From: Micromonospora zingiberis
Lineage (GTDB): Bacteria > Actinomycetota > Actinomycetes > Mycobacteriales > Micromonosporaceae
Direction: 5' to 3'
Assembly (NCBI RefSeq): GCF_004331455.1
Contig: NZ_SJJR01000023.1
Location: 37,912-101,911, forward strand
DNA: 64,000 nucleotides
Shown here in pieces: positions 45,311 through 58,319 of this stretch (its first letter is position 1; the number at the start of each line of letters is the position of its first letter). A program made the translations under genes and the position numbers. The notes under the pieces were generated by a model. That model searched no databases and was not told the DNA's origin. It worked only from the letters and a program-made list of their open reading frames with translations.

Positions 45311-46672
45311 GTGAACGAACCGAACGACGCGCTTGGGTCGCTTGTCCTAGAGGCGGGCTTCTCGTGGGCCGGGTTGGCCCGCCGCATCAACGACCTTGGA
45401 GCCAGCGAAGGGCTTGCCCTCCGGTACGACTACACAGCCGTGAACCGCTGGGTAAAGCGTGGCGAGAAGCCTCGCTCTCCGGTTCCGACGCTGCTTGCGC
45501 GGGCACTATCTGAGCGGCTTGGACGACGGGTCAGCCCCTCTGACTTTGGGATGACCGAGGCAGAGACCCTTGCCGCGCGCGGGTTGCAGTACGCAGAGGA
45601 TCCGCACACGACAGTTGACACGATCATCGATCTCGGGAGAGCTGACGTGAAGCGTCGCGCTATCGTGCAAGCACCGTTTGTGCTGGCCGCGCTCGGTGCA
45701 CCTAGCCGGGACTGGCTCCTAGCCATGCTTGACGAGACATCGACCGAACGCGGCCCACGGCAGGTGGGCATGCGTCAGGTGGCGGGCATCCGCGAGATGT
45801 TCGCGCTCTTTCAGGACATGGACGTGATGCGCGGCGGTGGCCACGCGCGGACCGCGCTGGTGGAGTACATGCAGAGCTATGTGCTGCCCTTGCTCAAGCG
45901 GGAGCACGAGCCGGCGGTACAACAGGCGCTCTACGAGGCCGCCGCAGAGCAGTCGTACCTAGTGGGCTGGATGGCGTACGACGACGGCGAACACGGCTTG
46001 GCACAGCGGTACCTCATTCAGGCGCTGCGCTTGGCGCAGGCGGCCGGTAGCGCGGCGCTTGGCGCTCACGTGTTGGCCGGCATGTCGGATCAGGCAAACC
46101 TGCTGGGCCACCCGCGCGAGGCTCTGATGCTGGCGCGGGCCGGTCGCCGCGGACTGGCTGAGGGCGATTCGCCAGCCTGCCTCGCAGACCTTCACATCCT
46201 GGAAGGACGCGCGCTCGCGGCTCTCGGCGAGTCGACCGCTGCCGCCGCGTCGGTCGTCAAGGCGGAGCAACTATTCGGCCGGGTGGTGCACGACGAAGAA
46301 CCGGCATGGGCGAAGTTCATCGACGCGCCGTACATCTACGGCGAGGCGGCGCACTGCTTCCGCGACCTCGGCCAGCCTTCCGAGCTTGAGCGTTTTGCCA
46401 ACGAGTCGGCCGCTGGCGCTCGGCGGCAGGGCCGTGCGCGTCGCGGGGCTCTAAGTGAGGCGGCGCTCTCGATTGCCGATCTCGACCGGGCCAACGTCGA
46501 AGCTGCCGCGTCGCGGGCGGTGCGTGTGGTCGACCTGGCCGCGTCGGTCAACTCCTCGCGGGCAATCGAGACGGTTCGTGACCTGCAACGGCGTATGAAG
46601 CCGTTCGGCGACGTGCACGAGGTTCAACGGTTTAACGCTCGGGCGACGAAAATGCTTGGCCTGGCCGTGTGA
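45311..46672 (+). CDS. XRE-type regulator with TPR-like repeats
   Basis: 453 residues from GTG 45311 with GGGAGGG upstream. N-terminal HTH-like region (AGFSWAGLARRINDLGA ... YTAVNRWVKRGEKPRSPVPTLLARALSERLGRRVSPSDFG). The rest is all-alpha and TPR-like (LAQRYLIQALRLAQAAGSAALGAHVLAGMSDQANLLGHPREAL). This is the widespread actinomycete class of large HTH-TPR regulators, often linked to development or phage-like elements. The ligand is unknown. Confidence 0.85.
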   Translation: MNEPNDALGSLVLEAGFSWAGLARRINDLGASEGLALRYDYTAVNRWVKRGEKPRSPVPTLLARALSERLGRRVSPSDFGMTEAETLAARGLQYAEDPHTTVDTIIDLGRADVKRRAIVQAPFVLAALGAPSRDWLLAMLDETSTERGPRQVGMRQVAGIREMFALFQDMDVMRGGGHARTALVEYMQSYVLPLLKREHEPAVQQALYEAAAEQSYLVGWMAYDDGEHGLAQRYLIQALRLAQAAGSAALGAHVLAGMSDQANLLGHPREALMLARAGRRGLAEGDSPACLADLHILEGRALAALGESTAAAASVVKAEQLFGRVVHDEEPAWAKFIDAPYIYGEAAHCFRDLGQPSELERFANESAAGARRQGRARRGALSEAALSIADLDRANVEAAASRAVRVVDLAASVNSSRAIETVRDLQRRMKPFGDVHEVQRFNARATKMLGLAV

Positions 46673-46757
46673 CGTGGATGGCTGAACTGTTGCATGCCCC
46701 GCCGTTGGTGGTGGCTGTGTGCCTACGTTGTGTGATCAATCGAGGTGGGAGTGCTCC

Positions 46758-47702
46758 ATGGTTCACCCGAAACGCCGGTGGAAGGCTGCAAGCCAGGCAC
46801 CAGTTGCTCCCCGGGCACTGCGTTCCTATCGGCGTGTGGTCAAGCCCGGCAGGTTGCAGCAGTTGGTGACCGTAGGCAGCATTGTATCGGTGGTATTGGT
46901 GGGTTTAGGTCTCTACGAAACGAATAGAGCTAACAGGGAGCAGCAGCGACTTGCCGCACAAGGGCAGATCACTGAAAGGTTCACCAGAGCCATAGAGCAA
47001 CTCGGACAGCCGGGTGAGGAAAAAGTCGATGTGAGGCTGGGTGCGATCTACGCTTTGGAGCGCATTATGCGCGACTCGGTTGATGACCAACCTGCAATTA
47101 TCGACATTCTCGCTGCGTTTGTTCGAGTTCATGCCCTCGCGCCAGTAGTGGCCACGCGCGAGCCAACTAGCGATCTGTTCGAGGAAAACGATCTGTTCGA
47201 GGAAGCCCCTGGTCCGCGTCGCCTTCCGGTCGACATCAAGGCCGCTTTAACCGTGTTAGGACGGCTAGATCTTCGCCGTGATATGGCTCCAATAGACCTG
47301 GCCAACGTTTACCTGGCGGGTGCGGATTTGAGAGGCGCGGACCTAAGCGGCATGGATCTGAGCGGCGCGGACCTGAGCGGCGCGGACCTGGAATATGCAA
47401 GACTGATCGACACGAAATTGCGCAGCGCGAACCTGAATGGCGCGAGCTTGGCCTTCGCGACGGTCAGCGGTGCGGACCTGGGCGGCGCGGATCTCGGTGA
47501 CGCAAACCTGCTTGGCGCGGTTCTTATCGGCACGGACCTGATGGCAGCGAACCTGAACGGCGCGTTCCTGATCGGCGCGAACTTGACCGACGCGGAGCTG
47601 CTCACGACGACCCTGGACTGTGCCGTAATCAGTGGCCGTTGGAGTCCTGTGGAGGGAGCTGATTGCACTGGGTGGGAATGGCGTCGGGACACCGGTAACT
47701 AA
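46758..47702 (+). CDS. Pentapeptide-repeat protein with one membrane segment
   Basis: 314 residues from ATG 46758 (GGGAG upstream). A membrane segment near residues 37-55 (VTVGSIVSVVLVGLGLYET) precedes the actinomycete motif RFTRAIEQLG ... VRLGAIYALERIMRDS. The C-terminal pentapeptide repeats ((A/L)DLxG: ADLRGADLSGMDLSGADL) cover about residues 190-290. GC is lower than in flanking genes, a sign of foreign origin. Likely cargo of the element. Confidence 0.88.
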   Translation: MVHPKRRWKAASQAPVAPRALRSYRRVVKPGRLQQLVTVGSIVSVVLVGLGLYETNRANREQQRLAAQGQITERFTRAIEQLGQPGEEKVDVRLGAIYALERIMRDSVDDQPAIIDILAAFVRVHALAPVVATREPTSDLFEENDLFEEAPGPRRLPVDIKAALTVLGRLDLRRDMAPIDLANVYLAGADLRGADLSGMDLSGADLSGADLEYARLIDTKLRSANLNGASLAFATVSGADLGGADLGDANLLGAVLIGTDLMAANLNGAFLIGANLTDAELLTTTLDCAVISGRWSPVEGADCTGWEWRRDTGN

Positions 47703-48075
47703 CAGATCGCAGGAGCAAGCCTCGGGGCGGAGCGATGTGGGTGTAACGGCGGATCCAGAGGTGGTGGGTCAGCATTTCGTCAGCAAGACGGCATATAACT
47801 GCTGACACGCGATGGCAAGGAACCACAAGCGGCGAGCGGCTACCGGCACCCGATGCCACGAGTCGAGCGCCGGTAGCACGTTGTACCCGCCTTTGCAAGG
47901 CAGGGGTTAGGGGTTCGAGTCCCCTGGGCTCCACATATACCGCGTCTGATCAGGCGTTCCTACTGCCGCAGGACCGTGCGGCACAGCTCCGGCACAAGCC
48001 AGCGTGGATCTTGTGCTGTCAGGGCCCGCTCATGCCAGGACGATGAGACGCCCACCCCGAATGAACACGACCTAG
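47703..48075. other. Non-coding junction at the right end of the integrated element
   Basis: About 370 bases; contains attR and no credible gene. Confidence 0.6.
47889..47934. repeat. attR, 46-bp direct repeat of tRNA-Ala 3' part
   Basis: Perfect copy of 39531-39576 without the 5' half of the tRNA, so it is not a functional tRNA gene; it marks the right end of the element. Confidence 0.95.
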
Positions 48076-49314
48076 CTAGTGTGCCGGAGAGGGTGTCTCG
48101 GGGGGACGGCCTGCGGCGTGGTGGGCGTCGGCGAGGGCGACGGCGAGCAGTATGAATCCGGCGGCGACCGGAGAGGCTAGCGGCGGGGCGAAGTACAGGG
48201 GGACGGCGACGACCGCGAGGGCGGTGATGGCGATGACGCGTCGGCGCGAGAGTCGGTTGAACACGATGCGTTCCAGACGGATACGGCCGTAGAGGAACAG
48301 TGCCGGGCCGCCGAGACTCGCGATGAGCCACGCGGGTTCGGGTGTGCCTTCCGGGTGTTTCAGCACGGTCTCGAAGCCGACGGCGGTGGCGACGATGCCC
48401 AGCACCATGAGGACGTGGGCGGTGCCGGTGGCGCGGCCGGCGGCGTCCCTGTCCCCGGTGGCGGCGAGGGCTTCGGCGAGGATCTGTCCGGAGCGGTAGA
48501 AGTAGATGCGCCACAGCAGCACTATCGACAGGAACGCCACCACCAGCAGCGCGGAGGTGGCCAGGCTGATCGGCTGGGCGGTGAACGTGGTGCCGACACC
48601 GAGCACGGTTTCCCCGAGGCCGATCATCAGGAGTTGCTGATAGCGCTCGGGCAGGTGATGTTTGCTGTCCGTGGCCCACGCGCTGACCGGCGGCTGGGCT
48701 GTCCTTGGTACCGGCCAGTGTAGCTGTGCGGAGACGATGTCCACGGCCACGGCGGTCCCCCAGATGGCGGCCCGGGCACCCCCACTGAAGGCGGTGCCGG
48801 CGAGGAAGATCCCCGCCGAGAGCAGGCGCCACGGCAGTGACCGGCGGTAGAGCTCACGAAGGGGGTGTCCGCGTAGCGCGGGCATCAGGATGAGCGGCCG
48901 GCCCAGTTGCAGGATCACGTACGGCAGCGCGAACGCCAACCCGCGGCCGATGAATGCGGATGGCAGCGACGACGACATGACCAGTATCCCGAAGGCGCTG
49001 GCCAGCACGATGTACTGGATTTTGCGGCGGCGGGGATCGAACCAGCTGGTGATGTGTGCGGTCGTGATCCACAACCAGATCAGCGGCAGCGACAGCACGA
49101 GCATGTAGGCCATCGCCCGCCACCGGGCGACAACGTCAGGGCTGACCAGGTCCCGAGCGACCCGGCTGACAACCCCGGCCAGGGCGAATACCAACACCAG
49201 GTCGACGAACAGTTCCAGGAAGTTGGCCTGCCGTACGTTTTCGCGGCGTTGCAACAGGTCCTGGCTCTGGTCACCGCCTCCCTGAAGTCCCACGCCGCCA
49301 TACTCGTCGGGCAC
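48076..49314 (-). CDS. LtrA-like (low temperature requirement) membrane protein
   Basis: 412 residues from GTG 49314 (VPDEYGG), chosen because further upstream the frame runs into a dispersed repeat (49365-49436). Many hydrophobic segments (about ten). The family start motif is VRQANFLELFVDLVLVFALAGVV; others are WLWITTAHITSWFDPRRRKIQY and YQQLLMIGLGETVLGVG. The function of LtrA proteins is not known. Located just outside the integrated element. Confidence 0.8.
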   Translation of the reverse strand: MPDEYGGVGLQGGGDQSQDLLQRRENVRQANFLELFVDLVLVFALAGVVSRVARDLVSPDVVARWRAMAYMLVLSLPLIWLWITTAHITSWFDPRRRKIQYIVLASAFGILVMSSSLPSAFIGRGLAFALPYVILQLGRPLILMPALRGHPLRELYRRSLPWRLLSAGIFLAGTAFSGGARAAIWGTAVAVDIVSAQLHWPVPRTAQPPVSAWATDSKHHLPERYQQLLMIGLGETVLGVGTTFTAQPISLATSALLVVAFLSIVLLWRIYFYRSGQILAEALAATGDRDAAGRATGTAHVLMVLGIVATAVGFETVLKHPEGTPEPAWLIASLGGPALFLYGRIRLERIVFNRLSRRRVIAITALAVVAVPLYFAPPLASPVAAGFILLAVALADAHHAAGRPPETPSPAH

Positions 49315-49364
49315 AACCCCGGCTGGCCGGTGGTTGGACGCCGTACACCCAGAGGGGGGCCGCT

Positions 49365-49436
49365 GCCGTTTCGGCGGAATGGCGGTGTCCCGGCCGCCGG
49401 AAGCCCACCGTTCCGCCGGAACGGAGTCGATCAACC
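49365..49436. repeat. Dispersed palindromic repeat, copy 2
   Basis: Matches 17461-17532 at 63 of 72 positions. Arms CCGTTTCGGCGGAATGG and CCGTTCCGCCGGAACGG form an imperfect palindrome. Confidence 0.85.
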
Positions 49437-49447
49437 TGGTCCGAACC

Positions 49448-50368
49448 TCAGTGGCGGGTGTGGTGGGTCCTGGCTGGTAGGCGTTTCTTGGTGAGCCAGC
49501 GCATTACGTCCAGGGCGTGTGACGCCGGGAAGTGGATCGGGTGGAAGACGTGCTCGATCACGTCGTCGGCGATGATCAGGGTCAGCCGCTCGTACAGTGT
49601 CATGTCGCCGGCGGTGAAGGTGGGTAGGCCGAGGTCGGCGGCCAGGGTGAGGCGTGGGTCCGGGATCAGCGGATAGGGCAGTCGCAGCCGGTGTGCGAGT
49701 TCGCGCTGGTAGCCGGTGGATTGTGCGGACAGGCCGTAGACGCGGGCGGCGCCGGCGGTGCGGATTTCCGCGTGGTGGTCGCGGAACCAGGCCGGCTGCT
49801 CGGTGTCCCGCAGCGCACCGGGCACTTCCAGCAGGCTGTTCGGTAGGTCGACGCCGGGTCGGCCGGTGAGCGGGTAGACGAAGATGACGCTGCGTCCTGG
49901 CCCTAGGGCGGCGAGGTCGACGGGTCGTCCGTCGGTGGCGTAGAAGTCGAGTGCCGGCAGGGTTCGACCGATCAGGCGGTGCGGGTCGGCGCCGGCGGCC
50001 GACCGGCCGGATACGACGCGGCCGGCCGCTGCGTCCAGCCGGGCGTTGAGGGCGTTGCGCTGTGCGGTCAGCTTGCCGATGCGTTCCTGTAGGGCGGTGA
50101 TGGTGCCGCGATAGGTCGCCAGCGCGGCGGCGCAGACGTCGGCGTCGTCGGATCCGGCGGCGATGGACTCGACGAACGGGCGGGTCTCCTCGACGCTGAG
50201 TCCGAGCGCCATCAGTTCCCGGATCTGGCCGACGAGGCGGACCGCGATCGGGTCGTACTCGCGGTAGCCGTTGGCCAGGCGGCGCGGTACGACCAGCCCG
50301 ACGGATTCGTAGTAGCGCAGGGCCCGGATCGTGGTCCCGGTCCGCCGCGCCAGCTCACCCACCCGCAC
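49448..50368 (-). CDS. MerR-family regulator fused to a redoxin-like domain
   Basis: 306 residues from GTG 50368. The N-terminal MerR wHTH (MRVGELARRTGTTIRALRYYESVGLV) is followed by a coiled coil (about residues 80-115). The C-terminal about 170 residues match peroxiredoxin/AhpC-TSA folds (LPALDFYATDGRPVDLAALGPGRSVIFVYP ... RVYGLSAQSTGYQRELAHRLRLPYPLIPDP). The peroxidatic Cys site reads PGV instead of PGC, so it is probably a sensor domain rather than an enzyme. It is divergent from the methyltransferase. Confidence 0.88.
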   Translation of the reverse strand: MRVGELARRTGTTIRALRYYESVGLVVPRRLANGYREYDPIAVRLVGQIRELMALGLSVEETRPFVESIAAGSDDADVCAAALATYRGTITALQERIGKLTAQRNALNARLDAAAGRVVSGRSAAGADPHRLIGRTLPALDFYATDGRPVDLAALGPGRSVIFVYPLTGRPGVDLPNSLLEVPGALRDTEQPAWFRDHHAEIRTAGAARVYGLSAQSTGYQRELAHRLRLPYPLIPDPRLTLAADLGLPTFTAGDMTLYERLTLIIADDVIEHVFHPIHFPASHALDVMRWLTKKRLPARTHHTRH

Positions 50369-50374
50369 GGCCCG

Positions 50375-50406
50375 ATGCTAAACCCGGACCCTGGGGTACG
50401 GGTCAA
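50375..50406 (-). promoter_or_regulatory. MerR-type promoter/operator of the regulator gene
   Basis: Minus strand: -35 TTGACC (50406-50401), 20-bp spacer with a dyad (ACCC ... GGGT), -10 TAGCAT (50380-50375), then 6 bases to the GTG. The long spacer is typical of MerR-controlled promoters and the transcript should be leaderless. Confidence 0.7.
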
Positions 50407-50421
50407 GGCCGTGGATTCGAC

Positions 50422-50453
50422 TTGACCTGTACCCGGAGGTGCGGGTTTAGCGT
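50422..50453 (+). promoter_or_regulatory. MerR-type promoter/operator of the methyltransferase gene
   Basis: -35 TTGACC (50422-50427), 20-bp spacer with ACCCG ... CGGGT, -10 TAGCGT (50448-50453), then 6 bases to ATG 50460. A near copy of the opposite promoter in mirror orientation. Confidence 0.7.
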
Positions 50454-50459
50454 TTCGCC

Positions 50460-51224
50460 ATGATTGACGCACCGGTCGGTGACTTCGACTACGAGACCCA
50501 CGGCCACGGGTACGCGACGCAGCGGCGCCCCGATCCACGGATCGCGGCCCTGATCCACAGGGAGTTGGGCGAGGCCCGGACCGTCCTCAACGTGGGTGCG
50601 GGGGCGGGCTCCTACGAGCCGGCCGACCGGTACGTGGTGGCGGTCGAGCCGTCGGCCCGGATGCGCGGCCAGCGGCCGGCGACGGCGGTACCGGCGCTGG
50701 ATGCCGTCGCCGAGGCGCTTCCGTTCGACGATGACGCGTTCGACGCGGTGATGGCGACCGTCACCGTGCACCAGTGGGCGGACACGGCCCGGGGTCTGGC
50801 CGAGATGCGCCGGGTCGCGCGCGGCCCGGTGGTGGTGCTCACCTTCGACGGCGCTGCGTTGGACCGTTTCTGGTTGGCCGATTACCTGCCGGAGTTGTTG
50901 GCGGCGGAGCGTCGCCGCTATCCGGAGATCGTCACGATCGGAAAGGCGATCGGCGCCGAGGTCGCCGTGATCGAGGTGCCGATTCCGGTGGACTGCGTGG
51001 ACGGGTTCACCGAGGCGTTCTATGCCCGGCCGGAGCGGTTCCTCGACCCGCAGGTCCGGGCCGCCCAGTCGGCGTGGGGGTTCGTCGACGAGGTGGTGGC
51101 GGCGCGGGCCGTCGAGCGTCTCCGGGCCGACCTCGATTCGGGCGTGTGGGAGGCGCGGTACGGGCACCTGCGCAACCAGCCGTACTTCGACGGGTCGCTG
51201 CGGCTGCTCGTCGGCCAGCCGTGA
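50460..51224 (+). CDS. Class I SAM-dependent methyltransferase
   Basis: 254 residues from ATG 50460. Methyltransf_11-type core: motif I TVLNVGAGAGSY, VVAVEPSARMRGQR, LDAVAEALPFDDDAFDAVMATVTVHQWAD, then ARGPVVVLTF. The small-molecule substrate is unknown. Divergent from, and probably controlled by, the MerR-redoxin regulator through the shared promoter region. Confidence 0.85.
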   Translation: MIDAPVGDFDYETHGHGYATQRRPDPRIAALIHRELGEARTVLNVGAGAGSYEPADRYVVAVEPSARMRGQRPATAVPALDAVAEALPFDDDAFDAVMATVTVHQWADTARGLAEMRRVARGPVVVLTFDGAALDRFWLADYLPELLAAERRRYPEIVTIGKAIGAEVAVIEVPIPVDCVDGFTEAFYARPERFLDPQVRAAQSAWGFVDEVVAARAVERLRADLDSGVWEARYGHLRNQPYFDGSLRLLVGQP

Positions 51225-51278
51225 ACAACACGTCGTCTGTCCGTTCGGGGCTCTGGCGGGCAGTCACCGGCCGCAGGC

Positions 51279-51284
51279 TAGCGT
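51279..51284 (+). promoter_or_regulatory. Leaderless -10 (TAGCGT) of the Sua5-like gene
   Basis: TAGCGT followed by 7 bases and GTG 51292; same motif and spacing as at 50448 and 57448. Confidence 0.5.
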
Positions 51285-51291
51285 CGGGGGC

Positions 51292-52272
51292 GTGAACACC
51301 GGCTCTCCTCGTGTCCTGCCCGCCGACGGTGATCTCGCCGAGGCGGCGTCCGTGCTGCGTACCGGCGGGTTGGTGGCCTTTCCCACCGAGACCGTCTACG
51401 GCCTGGGCGCGAACGCGTTGGACGCGCGGGCGGCGGCCCGCATCTTCGAGGCCAAGGCGCGGCCCAGCTTCGATCCGCTGATCACCCACCTGGCCGACGC
51501 CGCCGACCTTGAGTCGCTGGTCGGGGCGGTCCCGCCGGCGGTGGCGGCGCTGGCGGCGCGGTTCTGGCCGGGGCCGCTGACGTTGATCGTGGACCGGCCG
51601 GCGATGATTCCGCCGATCGTCACCTCCGGGCTGGCGACCATGGCGGTACGGGTGCCGGACAACGAGTACGCGCGCCGGCTGATCGCCGCGGCGGGGGTGC
51701 CGGTGGCCGCGCCGAGCGCCAACCGGTTCGGTCAGCTCAGCCCTACCCGGGCGGAGCACGTGGTACGCGGGCTGGGTGCCGCGGTGGACGTGGTGCTCGA
51801 CGGCGGGCCGACGCGCTGCGGGATCGAGTCGACGATCGTGGACGCCCGGGGGGAGCGTCCGGTGGTGCTGCGTCTCGGCGCGTTGCCGGTCGAGGAGTTG
51901 GAGCAGGTGGCCGGCCCGGTGACGATCCGTCCGGGTAGTTCGGGGCAGCCGGTGGCGCCGGGCACGCTGGCCGCGCACTACGCCCCGCGTACGCCGTTGC
52001 GGCTGTCCACCGCCGGGGCGACGGACTCCGGGGTACGGCGTGGCTACCTGGCGTTCCGCGACCGGCCGGTGGGTGACTGGGCGGCGGTCGAGGTGCTTTC
52101 GGCCGCCGGTGACCTGACCGAGGCCGCGGCGCGGCTGTTCGAGGCGCTGCACCGGTTGGATGCGACCGGGGTCGGTGAGATCGTCGCCGAGTCGGTGCCG
52201 GACACCGGGGTCGGTCGGGCGGTGAACGACCGGCTGCGCCGGGCTGCCGCCACCTGGAGTTCCGGGCACTGA
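51292..52272 (+). CDS. L-threonylcarbamoyladenylate synthase, Sua5/TsaC family
   Basis: 326 residues from GTG 51292. YrdC domain: GGLVAFPTETVYGLGANALDARAAARIFEAKARPSFDPLITHL, RFWPGPLTLIVDRP, AVRVPDNEYARRLIAAAGVPVAAPSANRFGQLSPT, STIVDARGERPVVLRLG. A Sua5-type C-terminal extension follows (GTLAAHYAPRTPLRL). Catalyses the first step of t6A37 tRNA modification. Actinobacteria usually have another copy near prfA, so this could be a paralogue. Confidence 0.9.
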   Translation: MNTGSPRVLPADGDLAEAASVLRTGGLVAFPTETVYGLGANALDARAAARIFEAKARPSFDPLITHLADAADLESLVGAVPPAVAALAARFWPGPLTLIVDRPAMIPPIVTSGLATMAVRVPDNEYARRLIAAAGVPVAAPSANRFGQLSPTRAEHVVRGLGAAVDVVLDGGPTRCGIESTIVDARGERPVVLRLGALPVEELEQVAGPVTIRPGSSGQPVAPGTLAAHYAPRTPLRLSTAGATDSGVRRGYLAFRDRPVGDWAAVEVLSAAGDLTEAAARLFEALHRLDATGVGEIVAESVPDTGVGRAVNDRLRRAAATWSSGH

Positions 52273-52325
52273 CCGCGCCGGCTTCGGCGCGGCCTGGAGC
52301 AACTCCACCGCCGCCGACCGACCCG

Positions 52326-56867
<4,542 letters not shown>

Positions 56868-57073
56868 CGACGGGTGCGACGGATCGGGTGGTCGAGCGGC
56901 CTTCCGCTGTTTCTGTCGTAACCCATCTCGCCTCCTACCGGTCGTGCCCGGCGGCCTGGCTTCCCGCCCGGGCGTCCCTTATGCCCGTCCAGGTGGGGGA
57001 AGTTTTCCGTTCCGGCGGGCATGGACGGCCTGGCCGGTGGAATGCGGGATGACGACGGCATGGGGAGGCCGAG

Positions 57074-57334
57074 ATGAGTGCTGTGACGCGACAGCTGAGC
57101 GGAGCCCACGAGACGCTGCGGGCGTACACCCGTCGGATCGACATACCAGGGCTGGGGGAGGTGGCGATGCCGCCGCCGGACAAACTCGCCTACTACGCGG
57201 GTATCGGGGTGCTGACCGCGCTCCAGGTGATCGAGTGGCCCCTGGCGTTGGTGATCACCGCAGGGCACCTGTTGGCCGACCAGCACCTGTCCGGTCTGGC
57301 CAAGGGAATCGGGGAGGCACTGCAAAGCGCCTGA
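57074..57334 (+). CDS. Small hydrophobic protein, unknown
   Basis: 86 residues from ATG 57074, 206 bases from the divergent P-type ATPase. A long hydrophobic region (KLAYYAGIGVLTALQVIEWPLALVITAGHLLAD) suggests one or two membrane segments. Not recognised. The position suggests it might work with the ATPase, but no motif shows it. Confidence 0.65.
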   Translation: MSAVTRQLSGAHETLRAYTRRIDIPGLGEVAMPPPDKLAYYAGIGVLTALQVIEWPLALVITAGHLLADQHLSGLAKGIGEALQSA

Positions 57335-57447
57335 TCAGCCGCAGCTGACCGGCCTGGTGCCGGCGGTGGTCATGGTCGCGGCGCGCCCGGCCGACACGTA
57401 CGGGTGACCGGAGGGAAGACGACACATCTTCCCGTTCACGTTCGCCC

Positions 57448-57453
57448 TAGCGT
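57448..57453 (+). promoter_or_regulatory. Leaderless -10 (TAGCGT)
   Basis: TAGCGT followed by 7 bases and ATG 57461. Confidence 0.45.
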
Positions 57454-57460
57454 GAAAGCC

Positions 57461-57658
57461 ATGCTCACGTTCGTTGCCACCAGTCTTCTCTACGTCTGTG
57501 GATTCGTCTTCCTGTACGGGGTGATCCGGCTCGCCGTCCGGCACGCTCTTGAGGACGTCGAGGTGCGACGCATGCAGGCCGAGCGGGCGGAGGAGATGGC
57601 CGCCTCCCGGGACCGCTCCATGCTGCACAAGCACGGCTTCCTCACCAACAACGGCTGA
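57461..57658 (+). CDS. Small single-pass membrane protein, unknown
   Basis: 65 residues from ATG 57461: N-terminal membrane helix (MLTFVATSLLYVCGFVFLYGVI) and a charged cytoplasmic-looking tail ending LHKHGFLTNNG. GTG 57452 is in frame. The leaderless -10 element supports ATG 57461. Not recognised. Confidence 0.6.
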   Translation: MLTFVATSLLYVCGFVFLYGVIRLAVRHALEDVEVRRMQAERAEEMAASRDRSMLHKHGFLTNNG

Positions 57659-57723
57659 CCCCGGCAGGTCACGGTCGCCTGCCGGCGGTGCCGCCCAGCG
57701 CAGATGCGACGATCGCAGCTGTG

Positions 57724-58272
57724 ATGGGAACGCTGAAGACCGAGCCTGCCCGTACCCGCCCCGACCTGCTGGCCGCCCCGGTTGCCGCCGCGCTGGCCGA
57801 GTGGCCCGCCGATGCCCCGGTGGAGGTCGACTCGGTGCTGGTCGCCCCGATCGACGCCGAACTCGCCGACACCGCCGCGTTCTGCGCCGCGTACGAGGTG
57901 GGGCTGGACGAGTCGGCCAACTGCGTCGTGGTCGCCGGCAAGCGGGAGGGCGTGGTCCGCTACGCGGCCTGCCTGGTGCTCGCCACCACCCGGGTCGACG
58001 TGAACGGGGTGGCCCGCCGGGCACTCGACGTACGCAAGGCGAGCTTCGCGCCGATGGCCGACGCGGTCGAGTTGACCGGCATGGAGTACGGCGGAATCAC
58101 GCCGATCGGCCTGCCGGCACAGTGGCCGATCCTGGTCGACGCGCGGGTGGTGGCGACGCCGTACGTCATCGTCGGGTCGGGCTTACGGCACAGCAAGATC
58201 GCGCTGCCCGGCGCGGCGCTGGCCGCGCTGCCGAACGCGCGGGTGGTGGAGGACCTGGCCAAGCCGGCATGA
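57724..58272 (+). CDS. YbaK/EbsC-family protein (aminoacyl-tRNA deacylase fold)
   Basis: 182 residues from ATG 57724; GTG 57721 and an earlier ATG are in frame. Fold marks: ANCVVVAGKREGVVRYAACLVLATTRVDVNGVARRAL, then KASFAPMADAVELTGMEYGGITPIGLPAQWPILVD. YbaK-type proteins hydrolyse mischarged Cys-tRNA-Pro or related species. Ends at a shared hairpin with the convergent FrnE-like gene. Confidence 0.85.
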   Translation: MGTLKTEPARTRPDLLAAPVAAALAEWPADAPVEVDSVLVAPIDAELADTAAFCAAYEVGLDESANCVVVAGKREGVVRYAACLVLATTRVDVNGVARRALDVRKASFAPMADAVELTGMEYGGITPIGLPAQWPILVDARVVATPYVIVGSGLRHSKIALPGAALAALPNARVVEDLAKPA

Positions 58273-58283
58273 GTGTCGATCGT

Positions 58284-58314
58284 CCTCGATGTTGTTGCAC
58301 GTGAAACATCGAGG
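58284..58314. terminator. Bidirectional terminator-like hairpin with a parS-like loop
   Basis: CCTCGATGTT (58284-58293) pairs with AACATCGAGG (58305-58314). The loop and arm hold GTTGCACGTGAAAC (58294-58307), one mismatch from parS. Confidence 0.65.
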
Positions 58315-58319
58315 GGCGC

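Larger units (their letters stand above)
39531..47934. mobile_element. Integrative element in tRNA-Ala (AICE-like, no visible transfer gene)
   Basis: About 8.4 kb bounded by 46-bp perfect direct repeats (attL 39531-39576, attR 47889-47934). Contents: int, xis-like, RepA-like ATPase operon, small HTH, XRE/TPR-like regulator and pentapeptide cargo. The layout recalls pSAM2-type actinomycete integrative elements, but RepSA and FtsK/TraB/Spd genes are absent. Its gaps are rich in CTAG and inverted repeats, unlike the flanks. Confidence 0.92.

Noticed and set aside
47889..47934. Second tRNA-Ala gene
   Set aside because: Only the 3' part from the anticodon stem onwards is present; it is the attR copy.
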